Positions 1-7,888 of a stretch of DNA of 64,000 nucleotides are shown here, piece after piece (position 1 is the first letter of the stretch; every line of letters starts with the position of its first letter). The stretch is from Afipia massiliensis. GTDB taxonomy: Bacteria; Pseudomonadota; Alphaproteobacteria; Rhizobiales; Xanthobacteraceae. The stretch covers positions 620,001 through 684,000 of the forward strand of contig NZ_JACHIJ010000002.1 in the NCBI RefSeq assembly GCF_014203115.1. The letters are read 5' to 3'. A program made the translations under genes and the position numbers. The notes below the pieces were generated by a model. It saw nothing but the letters and a program-made list of their open reading frames with translations. It had not been told where the DNA came from and made no database searches.

Positions 1-626
1 ATGGCCGGTCTGTTGCTAATCACAGGGGCGAAATCGAGCAACCGCCCCGAGGCAGGCTTCGGCGCCACGGGCCGCAGAAACAAACACACCGTAACCATCG
101 CCAGCGGACCGGCAGCGGTGATGACAAATGCACTGCGCCAGCCCCAGCGTTCCGCAACAAGCTGCGAGACCAGGAACGAGAGTCCGACGCCGAACGAGAA
201 GGCCGACGTGTAGAAGGTCACGGCACGCGATGAATCACCGGGCGCGAGCCGATCGGTCAGGGCCTTGAGGCCCGGCATGTAGGCTCCGGCAAAGCCGATC
301 CCCGCGAGACCCCAGATGGCCGCCCCTGACCATAGGCCTTGCGCGAAGATCCCGAACATCATCGTCGCGGCCGCGCTGAGCAGCGATCCGGCAATGAGGA
401 TCGTGCGGGCGTCGATGCGATCGGTCAGCGTGGCAAGGACCGGAACGGCAAGCATGTAACCGGCGGCATAGGAGCCTGCCAAAAGTCCGGCCTCGGCACC
501 GCTGAGACGCCATTCGGGAATGAGAAACTGCGCGAGCACGGACGGCACGACAACGTGCGGAAGCAGGCTCCCGAGTTGCGCCAGACACATCGCCCAGATC
601 ACCGGGCGTCCTTCCAGTCTCTTCAC
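1..626 (-). CDS. MFS transporter, 3' end beyond window
   Basis: Inner-membrane major facilitator transporter. The first 208 codons are visible and the gene runs off the left edge. Translation from a GTG at 626 gives alternating hydrophobic helices with MFS features: a charged loop 'TDRIDART' after the second helix and a Gly-rich fourth helix ('GLAGIGFAGAYMPG'). The start is uncertain; an in-frame GTG at 635 is also possible. It lies about 10-20 bp downstream of the flavoprotein gene on the same strand, so it is probably the last gene of the arsR-led unit. By context it may export an arsenical or antimonial, as the MFS protein ArsK does. The substrate is inference; the MFS call is firm. Confidence 0.85.
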   Translation of the reverse strand, partial: MKRLEGRPVIWAMCLAQLGSLLPHVVVPSVLAQFLIPEWRLSGAEAGLLAGSYAAGYMLAVPVLATLTDRIDARTILIAGSLLSAAATMMFGIFAQGLWSGAAIWGLAGIGFAGAYMPGLKALTDRLAPGDSSRAVTFYTSAFSFGVGLSFLVSQLVAERWGWRSAFVITAAGPLAMVTVCLFLRPVAPKPASGRLLDFAPVISNRPA

Positions 627-644
627 TCCCAGCACCTGTCGATA

Positions 645-2012
645 CTAGCCGCAACCACAGCCGGATTTGCCATCCTGCTTTGCCGCAGCATCGTCCGCAC
701 AGCAAGCATCGACGCCCGCCGGTGCGGTTCCTCCGCAGCAACTGCCTTCGCTCGCGCCAGCCGCCGGCGCACGACTGCAAACGCCCGTTTCAGGAAGGAC
801 GAGTTGAACCCGGTTCGCGGCTTCGTGATCACCGGCAATCTCGGCTGCGATCGAGCGGACCTGCTCATACCCCGTCAGCATCAGGAACGTCGGCGCTCGT
901 CCGTAAGACTTCATACCGGCAAAGTAAAATCCCGGTTCATCCTGCGCCAATTCGCGCGCGCCGTGAGGCCTGACCGTCCCGCAACTGTGCTCGTTGGGAT
1001 CGATCAGCGGCGCGAGCGCAACCGGACATTCAATCGCGGCATCGAGCTGAATTCTCAACTCGCGAACAAAGCTCAGGTCCGAACGAAATCCGGTCGCGAC
1101 GATCAGCTCGTCGGCGATGACATTGCGGCCGCAGCAGGCAGAGCCGCCGCCGATCCGCAAACCATCCTTGTCCGCGCTCAGATGCGTCACGCGAAATTCC
1201 TTCTCGACCCGGATTTCTCCGGCGGCGACCAGCGCACCGAACGCTGAACCAAGCTCGCCACGGGCGGCGAGCTTGTCGTTCGCACCGCCGCCGAAAGCTT
1301 TTGCCGGATTGTCACCGCGCAGCAGCCAGATCACTTCCGTCCCCGGCGAACGGGCCTTGAGCCGCGCAAGTTCAGTCAGCGTTCCGATCGCGGAATGGCC
1401 TGCGCCAAGCACGGCGACCCGCTTTCCCGCATAACGCTGACGATCGGCTCCCCATACGTCAGGCATGCCGTAAGCGATCCTGTTCTGGTTTTCCCGCTCA
1501 CCGATGGCGCTCAACCCATTGGCGCCCGCAGGATTCGGGGCATGCCATGTGCCCGACGCATCAATGACGGCGTCAGCGCGCACGGTCTTCGGTCCCTGAC
1601 CGTTCTGGTAGCGAATCTCGAACGGCGCGGCCTCGCGGCCCTTTGTCTTGAGCTTGTCGAATCCGACACGGCTGATGTCGGTCACGCGGCTCGATGTGTG
1701 AATGTACGGCTTGAGTTCGGTCCTGTTGGCGAGAGGCTCCAGATAGAACTCCAGCAGTTCGCCACCGGTGGGATACTGATCGGGCGCCGGCGAATTCCAG
1801 CCGGTTGCAGCAAGCAGGCGCTGTGCAGCGCCGTCAACGTTATACTCCCACGGCGAGAACAGCTGGACGTGTCGCCACTGACGCACCGCATGGCCAATGT
1901 CGGCACCGGCCTCCAGGACAATCGGGGTCATCCCCCGCTCAAGGACATGCGCGGCTGCGGCAAGGCCAACGGGCCCTGCCCCGATCACGGCTACTGTCTT
2001 TGCGTCACTCAT
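645..2012 (-). CDS. FAD/NAD(P)-binding oxidoreductase with Cys-rich C-terminal tail (ArsO-like)
   Basis: A 455-aa flavoprotein monooxygenase-type enzyme. An FAD-binding GAGPVG lies at residues 11-16, a second Rossmann motif (GAGHSAIG) in mid-protein, and 'ATGF' in the C-terminal half. The unusual part is the last 45 residues, low in complexity and holding seven Cys, including two CC pairs (425-426 and 437-438) and a terminal CGCG. Vicinal Cys of this kind typically bind soft metals or metalloids. It is cotranscribed with an ArsR regulator and an MFS gene, and an operator-like site lies just upstream. Related flavoproteins (ArsO) occur in ars operons, but their reaction is not well defined. 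Metalloid oxidation or binding is inferred from context. Confidence 0.85.
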   Translation of the reverse strand: MSDAKTVAVIGAGPVGLAAAAHVLERGMTPIVLEAGADIGHAVRQWRHVQLFSPWEYNVDGAAQRLLAATGWNSPAPDQYPTGGELLEFYLEPLANRTELKPYIHTSSRVTDISRVGFDKLKTKGREAAPFEIRYQNGQGPKTVRADAVIDASGTWHAPNPAGANGLSAIGERENQNRIAYGMPDVWGADRQRYAGKRVAVLGAGHSAIGTLTELARLKARSPGTEVIWLLRGDNPAKAFGGGANDKLAARGELGSAFGALVAAGEIRVEKEFRVTHLSADKDGLRIGGGSACCGRNVIADELIVATGFRSDLSFVRELRIQLDAAIECPVALAPLIDPNEHSCGTVRPHGARELAQDEPGFYFAGMKSYGRAPTFLMLTGYEQVRSIAAEIAGDHEAANRVQLVLPETGVCSRAPAAGASEGSCCGGTAPAGVDACCADDAAAKQDGKSGCGCG

Positions 2013-2025
2013 GATCTTCTCCCGT

Positions 2026-2046
2026 CAAACTAGAATTATCGAAATA
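2026..2046. promoter_or_regulatory. Second ArsR operator-like site, before the flavoprotein gene
   Basis: The 17 bases at 2030-2046 (CTAGAATTATCGAAATA) are identical to those at 2419-2435 upstream of arsR. Here the left half of the palindrome is degraded. The site sits in the 48-bp gap between arsR and the flavoprotein gene, so the regulator may bind at both places. Not tested; basis is sequence identity and position. Confidence 0.6.
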
Positions 2047-2060
2047 GAAGCCACAAAGAA

Positions 2061-2375
2061 TCACGCCGCGGTCTTTGCATCCTTGCACTCGGCGTCCGCG
2101 CAGCATTCGGCCACGAGGAAATCGACCAGCTCCTGCATCACCGTGTAGTTTGCGTGGCAAACAAGAGTCGTCGCTTCGCGGACCTGGCTGACGAGCCCGA
2201 CCACAACCAGCGTCTTGATATGATGCGACAGGGTCGACGGCGCGATCTTCAGCTTGTCCTGCAGGCGCCCAACCGGCATGCCGGCGTCCCCTGCGCGAAC
2301 CAGCGCGCGGTAAATCTTGAGCCGGGTTGGATTGCCCAGAGCTTCGAGGTGTGCGGATGCGTCGTCGAGTTTCAT
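2061..2375 (-). CDS. arsR: ArsR/SmtB-family metalloregulator
   Basis: A winged-helix repressor of 104 aa from the ATG at 2375 (a GTG at 2381 would add two residues). The recognition-helix region reads 'KIAPSTLSHHIKTL'. There is no ELCVCDL-type Cys box in the DNA-binding helix. Instead Cys91, Cys92 and Cys97 cluster at the C-terminus, close to the CC-x5-C As(III) site known from Acidithiobacillus ferrooxidans ArsR; here the spacing is CC-x4-C. It heads the unit arsR - flavoprotein - MFS. A palindrome at 2414-2435 upstream suggests autorepression released by As(III) or Sb(III). The family call is firm; the inducer is inferred from Cys placement. Confidence 0.92.
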   Translation of the reverse strand: MKLDDASAHLEALGNPTRLKIYRALVRAGDAGMPVGRLQDKLKIAPSTLSHHIKTLVVVGLVSQVREATTLVCHANYTVMQELVDFLVAECCADAECKDAKTAA

Positions 2376-2413
2376 GGTCACAAACTTTCACTCTTCCGTA
2401 CGTGAGTCAACTG

Positions 2414-2435
2414 TATTTCTAGAATTATCGAAATA
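2414..2435. promoter_or_regulatory. Probable ArsR operator upstream of arsR
   Basis: A perfect inverted repeat TATTTC-N10-GAAATA lies 39-60 bp upstream of the arsR start. It contains the TTC...GAA arrangement usual for ArsR-family sites, and its core is repeated exactly at 2030-2046. Autoregulation is inferred. Confidence 0.65.
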
Positions 2436-2484
2436 TAGAACCCAAACACCCCGGAAGCTGAAAACACAAAGTACCGTCAAAGAA

Positions 2485-2546
2485 ATTTTGTGAAGTGGTC
2501 CGCTCGGAGGGACTCGAAGCGCACCTCAAGGCGGCGCGTCACCGCC
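2485..2546 (-). repeat. Truncated tRNA-Leu 3'-end copy (att-like)
   Basis: Bases 2501-2518 match the 3' end of tRNA-Leu (4806-4823) over 18 of 18 positions. Similarity continues on the outer side (ATTTTGTG at 2485 and at 4788) and, after a gap, into the anticodon-arm region (ACCTCAAGGC). The copy lacks most of the tRNA body, so it is not a functional tRNA. The arrangement, an intact tRNA at one end and a partial 3' copy at the other, is that left by tRNA-targeted integration. Confidence 0.65.
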
Positions 2547-2655
2547 ACGTCGCCGCATGCTCGACAGGTTATGGCAAAGGCGCGCACAAACAATCGTTTT
2601 GAGCGGAAGGGCCAGGTCGGCCCCTCCTCCCAGAGCTTAGCGGTGCCGCCTGCGT

Positions 2656-2742
2656 TCAGTACCAGCGTCCACGGCCATACCAGCCGCCGCCGCCAAGTAG
2701 CAGAATGAGAAGCACAATGATGAGAAGCGTGGTGGTGTCCAT
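2656..2742 (-). CDS. 28-aa hydrophobic membrane peptide
   Basis: A tiny protein beginning MDTTTLLIIV, with one hydrophobic helix (about residues 5-16), then GGGG and a Trp/Tyr/Arg-rich end (WYGRGRWY). An AGGAGG ribosome-binding site lies about 8 bases upstream of the ATG, which is the main support that it is translated. Short hydrophobic peptides of this style (compare DUF3309) are common in Bradyrhizobium relatives; the role is unknown. It lies inside the segment bounded by tRNA-Leu and its partial copy. Confidence 0.6.
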   Translation of the reverse strand: MDTTTLLIIVLLILLLGGGGWYGRGRWY

Positions 2743-2876
2743 CTGAAAATCCTCCTTCCAGCGCGGCATCGGCCACGATGGAGTTGAACTGCCTTGGAGA
2801 GACAATGCCGAATGTGTTCAGGGGTTCCACGCGGGCATGACAGGGAACAGGATGCCAGTTCGGCCGTTCGCTATTC

Positions 2877-3104
2877 ATGTCAGACGCCACCGACTACCTC
2901 ATGGCGCACGCCAAGAAGACGATCATGGAGGCCCGGCGCTTGCCGCAAGGGCCGCCGAAATTTTGGCTCAGGCATATCGGCAGCATCTATCACCTGCTTG
3001 CGAAGCAAGGTGCGTACTCGAATATCGAATTTCTTGAAGATTATCGGGCCGCGCGAAAGGCAGAGGACGATCTGCGAAAAGTGACACAGTTCGTGCTGGT
3101 CTAA
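2877..3104 (+). CDS. Conserved hypothetical protein, 75 aa
   Basis: Not assigned to a functional family. Predicted soluble and basic, with two amphipathic helical stretches: 'DYLMAHAKKTIMEARRLP' near the start and 'FLEDYRAARKAEDDLR' near the end. Similar short proteins are familiar from Bradyrhizobium genomes. It is followed after 25 bp by another small gene on the same strand, so the two may be cotranscribed. No clear ribosome-binding site is visible and the start is taken as the first ATG. Confidence 0.55.
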   Translation: MSDATDYLMAHAKKTIMEARRLPQGPPKFWLRHIGSIYHLLAKQGAYSNIEFLEDYRAARKAEDDLRKVTQFVLV

Positions 3105-3129
3105 CCGCAGCTAACCACAGGTGCGTCAG

Positions 3130-3267
3130 ATGATTGATCCGAAGAAGCCGACAAAGAATGAAGCGGGCGACGAACCCGAAGAGGTTTTGGATGAACCTTG
3201 GGACCATCCAGACCAAGATCCTGACGGGGCCCCCGATATCGAGGATCTCAAAAAATCTGCTGAGTAG
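3130..3267 (+). CDS. Small acidic hypothetical protein, 45 aa
   Basis: Very acidic and probably disordered, dominated by Asp, Glu and Pro ('DEPEEVLDEPWDHPDQDPDG'). The start is ATG at 3130; an in-frame GTG at 3121 is also possible. It lies directly downstream of the 75-aa gene. Function unknown. The consistent acidic composition argues for real coding, but at this length it could be chance. Confidence 0.4.
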   Translation: MIDPKKPTKNEAGDEPEEVLDEPWDHPDQDPDGAPDIEDLKKSAE

Positions 3268-3314
3268 TGATTTGGACGGCTCTGGCTGCGCTCTATACGC
3301 GATCAGCAAATCGA

Positions 3315-3402
3315 CGTGCTGGCAGCAGATGCCATGAAAATGCTGTCGAGGACCAAAACGGAAACATCTATTCCCGCACCTACGCACAAGCTGCAGGCGC
3401 TA
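3315..3402. repeat. Diverged direct repeat, copy 1, flanking the OMP gene
   Basis: Resembles 4683-4762 in the same orientation: CGTGCTGGC, then GATGC, ATGA, GCTGTCGAGGA, CGGAAAC and GCAGGCG occur in order in both. The two copies sit on either side of the outer-membrane protein gene. They may be remnants of one duplicated gene end or traces of an insertion. Confidence 0.5.
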
Positions 3403-3414
3403 GAGCCAGATAGT

Positions 3415-4437
3415 CTAGAAGTTAAATCCTATGCCGCCGGCGGCCAGATGATGGGACGTGCCGCCGAAGCTGGTCGTCCACGGGCTGGTCGGCGCATGGG
3501 AGGGATACGCGGTGGAGCCGAACATGTGATTGGCGTCGCCGACATACAGATAGCGGTACTCGCCGAACAGATAGGCGCCGCTGCCGCCAAGGGCGAGGCG
3601 GGCACCGGCCTTTGCTTGTGCGGCAAAGGTCCAGACGGAAGAGTCGGAGTTCGAGTTGAAGTGATTGATGCCGGCTTCCAGCGGGGCGATCTGGGTGGAC
3701 GTGGCGCCCTTGATGGAGACGTTGGCGGCCCCGATGCCGCCGCCGACATAGGGCGTGATGCCTTGATAAGGCGTGCGAAAGCCGACGACCATATTCGCCA
3801 GAACAACGGTGGTGCGCGTCGGGAAAGTATTGTCGAACGACTGTTCAGCAAGCCCCGTGGGGTTCGCCAGCGTCGCATGCCGCTGATTGCCCGCCAGATA
3901 GAAGCCCTCGACCTCGACGGCGGGCAGCAGATGCGTGCCATACGCCCATTCATAGCCGAGATGCGCGCCGCCGAACCCGACGCTGCCGCTGTCGGTCCGC
4001 CCCGTGGCGTTGACGGCCTGTGGGCCCCCGGCGATCTCGGGGAAAAAGGCGGTGCCGAACTGACTTACGCCGCTGCTGCCGCGGCTGCCCCCACCACCGA
4101 AAACGCCGATATAGGCGCCGCGGCTCGCCGCCAGCGACGCTGCGGGCGCCCTTGCGTACATCGCATAAGCCTGCGCGGGCGCGGTTGCCGCCACCGCTTC
4201 CTTCGCAGCGTCGCGTCCGGCTCGCGCGGCCACCGTTGCGACCTCGCGGGCCTCTCTCGTTGATGCGGCGCGTCGCTCCTGCTTTGCCTGCTTCAATTCG
4301 GTGCGCAGCTCGGAAATGGTCTGCTGCTGCGCTTTGAGCATGCGGAACAGTTCTGCGTTGGATGGAATGTCTTCGGCATGGGCGACGCTCGCCGCCATCA
4401 AGCCCGCGACCACGATGAAACATTTGCGCGCTGTCAT
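3415..4437 (-). CDS. Outer-membrane beta-barrel protein with N-terminal coiled coil
   Basis: A 340-aa exported protein. The start at 4437 is chosen because AGAGGGG precedes it at good spacing and it opens a typical signal peptide ending 'SVAHA-ED'. Residues about 25-75 form a charged heptad-like helix (LKAQQQTISELRTELKQAKQ), then an Ala-rich linker, then a Gly/aromatic-rich barrel of alternating strands ending in Phe (GGIGFNF), the classic C-terminal outer-membrane signature. It resembles the Omp25/31-like porin-fold proteins of Rhizobiales. It lies alone between two diverged repeats and inside the tRNA-Leu-bounded segment. A structural or adhesive role is possible; no substrate can be read. 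Confidence 0.8.
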   Translation of the reverse strand: MTARKCFIVVAGLMAASVAHAEDIPSNAELFRMLKAQQQTISELRTELKQAKQERRAASTREAREVATVAARAGRDAAKEAVAATAPAQAYAMYARAPAASLAASRGAYIGVFGGGGSRGSSGVSQFGTAFFPEIAGGPQAVNATGRTDSGSVGFGGAHLGYEWAYGTHLLPAVEVEGFYLAGNQRHATLANPTGLAEQSFDNTFPTRTTVVLANMVVGFRTPYQGITPYVGGGIGAANVSIKGATSTQIAPLEAGINHFNSNSDSSVWTFAAQAKAGARLALGGSGAYLFGEYRYLYVGDANHMFGSTAYPSHAPTSPWTTSFGGTSHHLAAGGIGFNF

Positions 4438-4800
4438 TGATGACCCCTCTGGTTGCCAAATCATTCGCTGACACTATGGAACCTGATCTGGCGCGCAAAG
4501 GCATCACGTCCGCGAAAGCGAGCGTTTCAAGCGCGTAACCCCCAGATTTCAAGCGCGGTGTGGATTTAGGACGACTCGCGCCCGCAACGCGCATTGGGAA
4601 AAAGAACGCCAGGTTCGATCCTGACAGACGTGTCGCTGCGAACCACGGGCAACTGTAGCCGAGTTGGAGGCCATCTTCGCCGCGTGCTGGCCGCCGATGC
4701 GATGAGAAAGCTGTCGAGGATCAACGGAAACGTCGCCCGCACCGAAACGTGCAGGCGTCAGACCTGAAAGCTGAATAATTCAAGAGTATTTTGTGAGGTG
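4438..4800. other. Gene-free region between OMP gene and tRNA-Leu
   Basis: No convincing coding sequence. It holds the second copy of the OMP-flanking repeat (4683-4762) and, from 4788, the outer part of the sequence duplicated at 2485. The OMP promoter must lie in its first part. Confidence 0.6.
4683..4762. repeat. Diverged direct repeat, copy 2
   Basis: Counterpart of 3315-3402, upstream of the OMP gene. Read on the plus strand both copies begin with the same codons (VLAADAM), suggesting a shared protein-coding origin that has since decayed. Confidence 0.5.
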
Positions 4801-4885
4801 TGGTGCGCTCGGAGGGACTCGAACCCCCACCCTGTTACGGACTGCCACCTCAAGGCAGCGCGTCTACCAATTCCGCCACGAGCGC
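4801..4885 (-). tRNA. tRNA-Leu (GAG anticodon)
   Basis: An 85-nt cloverleaf with encoded CCA. The acceptor stem GCGCTCG pairs with CGAGCGC, the anticodon stem CTGCC/GGCAG closes loop TTGAGGT, so the anticodon is GAG. A variable arm (GTCCGTAACAGGGTGG) and a GGTTCGAGTCC T-arm are present, as in type II tRNAs. Its 3' end is duplicated at 2485-2518. Confidence 0.95.
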
Positions 4886-4997
4886 TAAAAGATCAGCCCC
4901 GGATTCGCACCCGGCGCGGGATCAACCGGCGCCCATGTAACAAATCGGGGATGGGGGGACAAGGCCTAGACCGATGCTTCGGCAAGGCTTTTCCGGG

Positions 4998-5285
4998 CTA
5001 TCTGTGATCAGGCGTCCGGGGCAACATTTGCTTGACTTCGACCGCGATGCGGTTGCGGTTGACGACCACGACGCCGCTCGCAACCGGCAGGTTGTTGGCG
5101 AGCACCTTGACCTCGTCCTGCTCGGTCGCATCCAGTTCGATGATGGCGCCGCGGCTCAGCCGCATCACCTGATGGACCGGCATCGAGGTGGTTCCGAGAA
5201 CCACCATCAGGTCGACAGAGACGTTATCGAGGGTTGGCACTTTGACTTCCGCATCCACAAATGAACGATAGCTGCAGATCACCAC
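4998..5285 (-). CDS. fliN: Flagellar motor switch protein FliN
   Basis: A protein of about 95 aa made almost entirely of the FliN/SpoA C-ring domain. It shows '[28 protein letters not shown]' followed by '[24 protein letters not shown]', the family's hallmark. It forms part of the flagellar C ring, where it takes part in switching and type III export. No good ribosome-binding site is seen; GTG at 5285 is used, with GTG at 5258 as an alternative. It is divergent from lipB with only 15 bp between the proposed starts. Other flagellar genes lie at the far right of the window. Confidence 0.9.
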   Translation of the reverse strand: MVICSYRSFVDAEVKVPTLDNVSVDLMVVLGTTSMPVHQVMRLSRGAIIELDATEQDEVKVLANNLPVASGVVVVNRNRIAVEVKQMLPRTPDHR

Positions 5286-5300
5286 GGTTATGGTTACCCA

Positions 5301-6008
5301 ATGGTTAACGTGCTCCAGGCGCGCCGCGAAGACCCTGCTTTAACGTCGTTTTTCGCCCAATCTGGCCCCCCCGCCGAATGGCGGGTGACCGATTCGCCGG
5401 TGGCCTATCAGGACGCCGTCGACGTCATGGAAAAGCGGGCTGCGGACATCGCCGCCGGCCATGCTCCCGAGCTGGTCTGGCTGCTGGAGCATCCCCCGCT
5501 CTACACGTCGGGAACCAGCGCCAAGCCCGGTGACCTGATCGACGCCCGCTTTCCGGTGTTCTCGACCGGCCGCGGCGGACAGTTCACCTATCATGGCCCC
5601 GGCCAGCGGGTGGTCTACCTGATGCTCGACCTCAAGCGCCGCCGTCCCGACGTCCGCGCCTATGTCGCCAGCCTCGAGCAGTTCACGATTCGCACCCTGG
5701 CCGCCTTCAACGTGCGCGGCGAGCGGCGCGAGGATCGTGTCGGCGTCTGGGTGGCGCGGCCCGACAAGGGCCCCTCCCATGAGGACAAGATCGCCGCGAT
5801 TGGCGTGCGCCTGAAGCGCTGGGTCTCGCTGCACGGCATCTCGATCAACGTCGAGCCGGATCTCACGCACTTCTCGGGCATCGTCCCCTGCGGCGTCGGA
5901 GACCCGCGCTACGGCGTCACCAGCCTTGTCGATCTCGGGCTGCCGGTCACGATGGCCGATGTGGACGTGGCGCTGAGGCAGGCCTTCGAGGACGTCTTTG
6001 GAGCCTGA
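5301..6008 (+). CDS. lipB: Lipoyl(octanoyl) transferase
   Basis: Transfers octanoate from acyl carrier protein to lipoyl domains of 2-oxoacid dehydrogenases and the glycine cleavage H protein, the first step of lipoate synthesis. The 235-aa sequence has the signature [13 protein letters not shown] around residue 90-102, with His98. Lys163 ([10 protein letters not shown]), His178 (SLHGISINV) and Cys197 (IVPCG) correspond to the active-site residues of E. coli LipB. It is cytoplasmic, normal in length, and appears to be a single-gene unit. Confidence is very high. Confidence 0.97.
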   Translation: MVNVLQARREDPALTSFFAQSGPPAEWRVTDSPVAYQDAVDVMEKRAADIAAGHAPELVWLLEHPPLYTSGTSAKPGDLIDARFPVFSTGRGGQFTYHGPGQRVVYLMLDLKRRRPDVRAYVASLEQFTIRTLAAFNVRGERREDRVGVWVARPDKGPSHEDKIAAIGVRLKRWVSLHGISINVEPDLTHFSGIVPCGVGDPRYGVTSLVDLGLPVTMADVDVALRQAFEDVFGA

Positions 6009-6161
6009 GGGCTGCCGGGACAACCTTGCCAACGGCCGCCCTTCCATGGCGTAATCGGGGAACGATTACGCCGTTACGCAAGGGACCACAGCAAGAACAG
6101 CCCTTATCTGCAGACACCGCTCATTCGCGCGCCGACGCTCCCAGGAGCAAAGGTCAACGCC

Positions 6162-7787
6162 ATGCATGTGGATGTGATCAAGACCCGGGACAAATTGCTC
6201 CGCGTCCGGAGCAATTGGGAGGCTGTGTATCAAGCGGACCCCGAAGCGCAGTTCTACATGTCCTGGACATGGATCGCAGGGTGGTTCGAAAAGCTCGGCT
6301 GCCAGTGGATCGTGCTGGCTGCGAAAGCGGACGCCAGCTCAACCGACTATGTCGGGTTCTTCCCGCTGCAATTGCGGACTGAACTGAGCCGCGACGGCAA
6401 ATTCCACAACGAACTGCGCACCGGCGGCGGATATTTCGCAGGCTATACCGGTTTCATTTGCGATCCGCGATTTGAGCGCGACGTCATCCTCGCATTCGCG
6501 AACCACACCAGGCGGCTGAACTGGGCAAAACTCCATCTTGAAAACATCTTCGCGTCGCCAGAACGTCTCAAGATGTTTCTGGATGAGTTTCCTTCATCGG
6601 ATTTCATCACTGAAAAAATCCAACGCCCGGATGATGGCGACGGCATCGATCACGACATCTACGTTTACGTGAATTTGCCGAGCGACTGGGATGCCTTCCT
6701 CTATGAGCGGCTCGACGCGAAGGCGCGGCGGAATGCGCGCGCCGCGTTGAGACAGGCGGAAGACGGCGAATACAGGATCACCACGCCGACAGCGGAGACG
6801 ATTGAAGCGGACATCGAGGTACTCCTGAAGTTCTGGGAGTTGCAATGGGCCGCCAAGCTGGCCGCGCGGTACAATCCCAAACTTCCCATCGGCCTGATGA
6901 GCAATTTCCGCAACATGCTGCGGTGCTGTTTCGCGGACAACGCGCTGTTCCTGCCGATCCTGTGGCAGGGAGAGAACCGGATCGGCATTCAGGCCAGCCT
7001 GATCGACTGGAAGAACCGCACGCTGATCAGCCTGCTGAACGGGCGCGACATCAACGTCAAACGTCCCCCGCCCGGCTTCGTGCTTCATCTGCACTGCGTC
7101 CGCTGGGGCATTCAGAACGGCTTCAAGGTCTACGATCTCCAGACCGGGGACTTTCCTTACAAGTATGATTTCGGCGGCATCGAGCGCCGGGTCGAGTGCC
7201 TGCGCGTGAGCACGCATGACCGGCGCAATCCGCGCGGCGCACTTGAGCCCTTGAGCGTGCCGGTGGTGTTCAGGCGCGCGCAGCGAATGGAGGAAGACGG
7301 CAAGCCTGACGACGCCGCGCAGGCCTGCCTCCAGATTCTGGATATCGACCCCAATCATGCCGATGCGTCGCGGTTGCTGAAGAGTCTCGACGTCGAGCTG
7401 CGGCGCGCGGGACCGGCCAGTCTCAACGCGGCCAAGGACCTCCATCAACGCGGGCAGATCGCAAAAGCCGAAAGGGTGTATCGAGCCATTCTGGAAGCAG
7501 ATCCGAAGCACACCGATGCGACCTATCTGCTCGGCGTCGCCTTGCTCCAGCAACGCAGATTCGAGGCAGCGGAGCAGCAACTCGGGCTGGCGATCGTCCT
7601 GCAGCCGAACCTCGCGACACTTTACTACAACCGCGGCCTCGCCCTGCAGCAGCTTGGACGGAATACGGAAGCACTCGCGAGCTTCGATTCCGCCATCGCG
7701 CTCAAGCCCGACTATGATCTGGCTCTGGTTCAGCGGAACAGCATTCTGAAAGCTGCCCCTCACATCGGTACTGATCGAAGTCTCTGA
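6162..7787 (+). CDS. GNAT-like acyltransferase fused to TPR repeats
   Basis: A 541-aa protein with two parts. Residues about 1-350 match the CelD/BcsL-type GNAT fold (Acetyltransf_6), with 'FYMSWTWIAGWFEKLG' near the start and 'KVYDLQTGDFPYKYDFG' at the end of the fold. Residues about 365-535 are tetratricopeptide repeats, for example 'GQIAKAERVYRAILEADPKHTDATYLLG'. Relatives of the acyltransferase part work in polysaccharide or cell-envelope modification; the TPR part probably docks a partner. It has its own promoter gap upstream and a strong intrinsic terminator downstream. The substrate is unknown. Confidence 0.8.
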   Translation: MHVDVIKTRDKLLRVRSNWEAVYQADPEAQFYMSWTWIAGWFEKLGCQWIVLAAKADASSTDYVGFFPLQLRTELSRDGKFHNELRTGGGYFAGYTGFICDPRFERDVILAFANHTRRLNWAKLHLENIFASPERLKMFLDEFPSSDFITEKIQRPDDGDGIDHDIYVYVNLPSDWDAFLYERLDAKARRNARAALRQAEDGEYRITTPTAETIEADIEVLLKFWELQWAAKLAARYNPKLPIGLMSNFRNMLRCCFADNALFLPILWQGENRIGIQASLIDWKNRTLISLLNGRDINVKRPPPGFVLHLHCVRWGIQNGFKVYDLQTGDFPYKYDFGGIERRVECLRVSTHDRRNPRGALEPLSVPVVFRRAQRMEEDGKPDDAAQACLQILDIDPNHADASRLLKSLDVELRRAGPASLNAAKDLHQRGQIAKAERVYRAILEADPKHTDATYLLGVALLQQRRFEAAEQQLGLAIVLQPNLATLYYNRGLALQQLGRNTEALASFDSAIALKPDYDLALVQRNSILKAAPHIGTDRSL

Positions 7788-7808
7788 GAGAGAAGCACGG
7801 CAATGTCT

Positions 7809-7846
7809 GTCGTCGTCCTGGCCGGGCTTTGACCCGGCCATGACGA
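7809..7846. repeat. Intergenic palindrome (CGTC-TGGCCGGG...CCCGGCCA-TGACG family)
   Basis: A hairpin-forming palindrome, TGGCCGGG and CCCGGCCA around a short loop, flanked by GTCGTC and GACGA. The same design occurs at 25933 and 54670. It is a dispersed repeat family well known in Bradyrhizobium-type intergenic DNA. Confidence 0.75.
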
Positions 7847-7852
7847 GTGATG

Positions 7853-7888
7853 AGCGGCTGCTCCACTCACCAGCCGCTTTTTATTTTC
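7853..7888 (+). terminator. Intrinsic terminator after the GNAT-TPR gene
   Basis: A perfect 8-bp stem AGCGGCTG/CAGCCGCT with a 10-nt loop, followed by TTTTTATTTT. It closes the GNAT-TPR transcription unit and overlaps the end of the oppositely oriented tautomerase gene. Confidence 0.85.

Noticed and set aside
339-1247. Long open frame on the plus strand across the flavoprotein and MFS genes
   Set aside because: Antisense to two well-supported genes; composition is Arg/Ala-rich with no recognisable motif, a common artefact of high G+C DNA.
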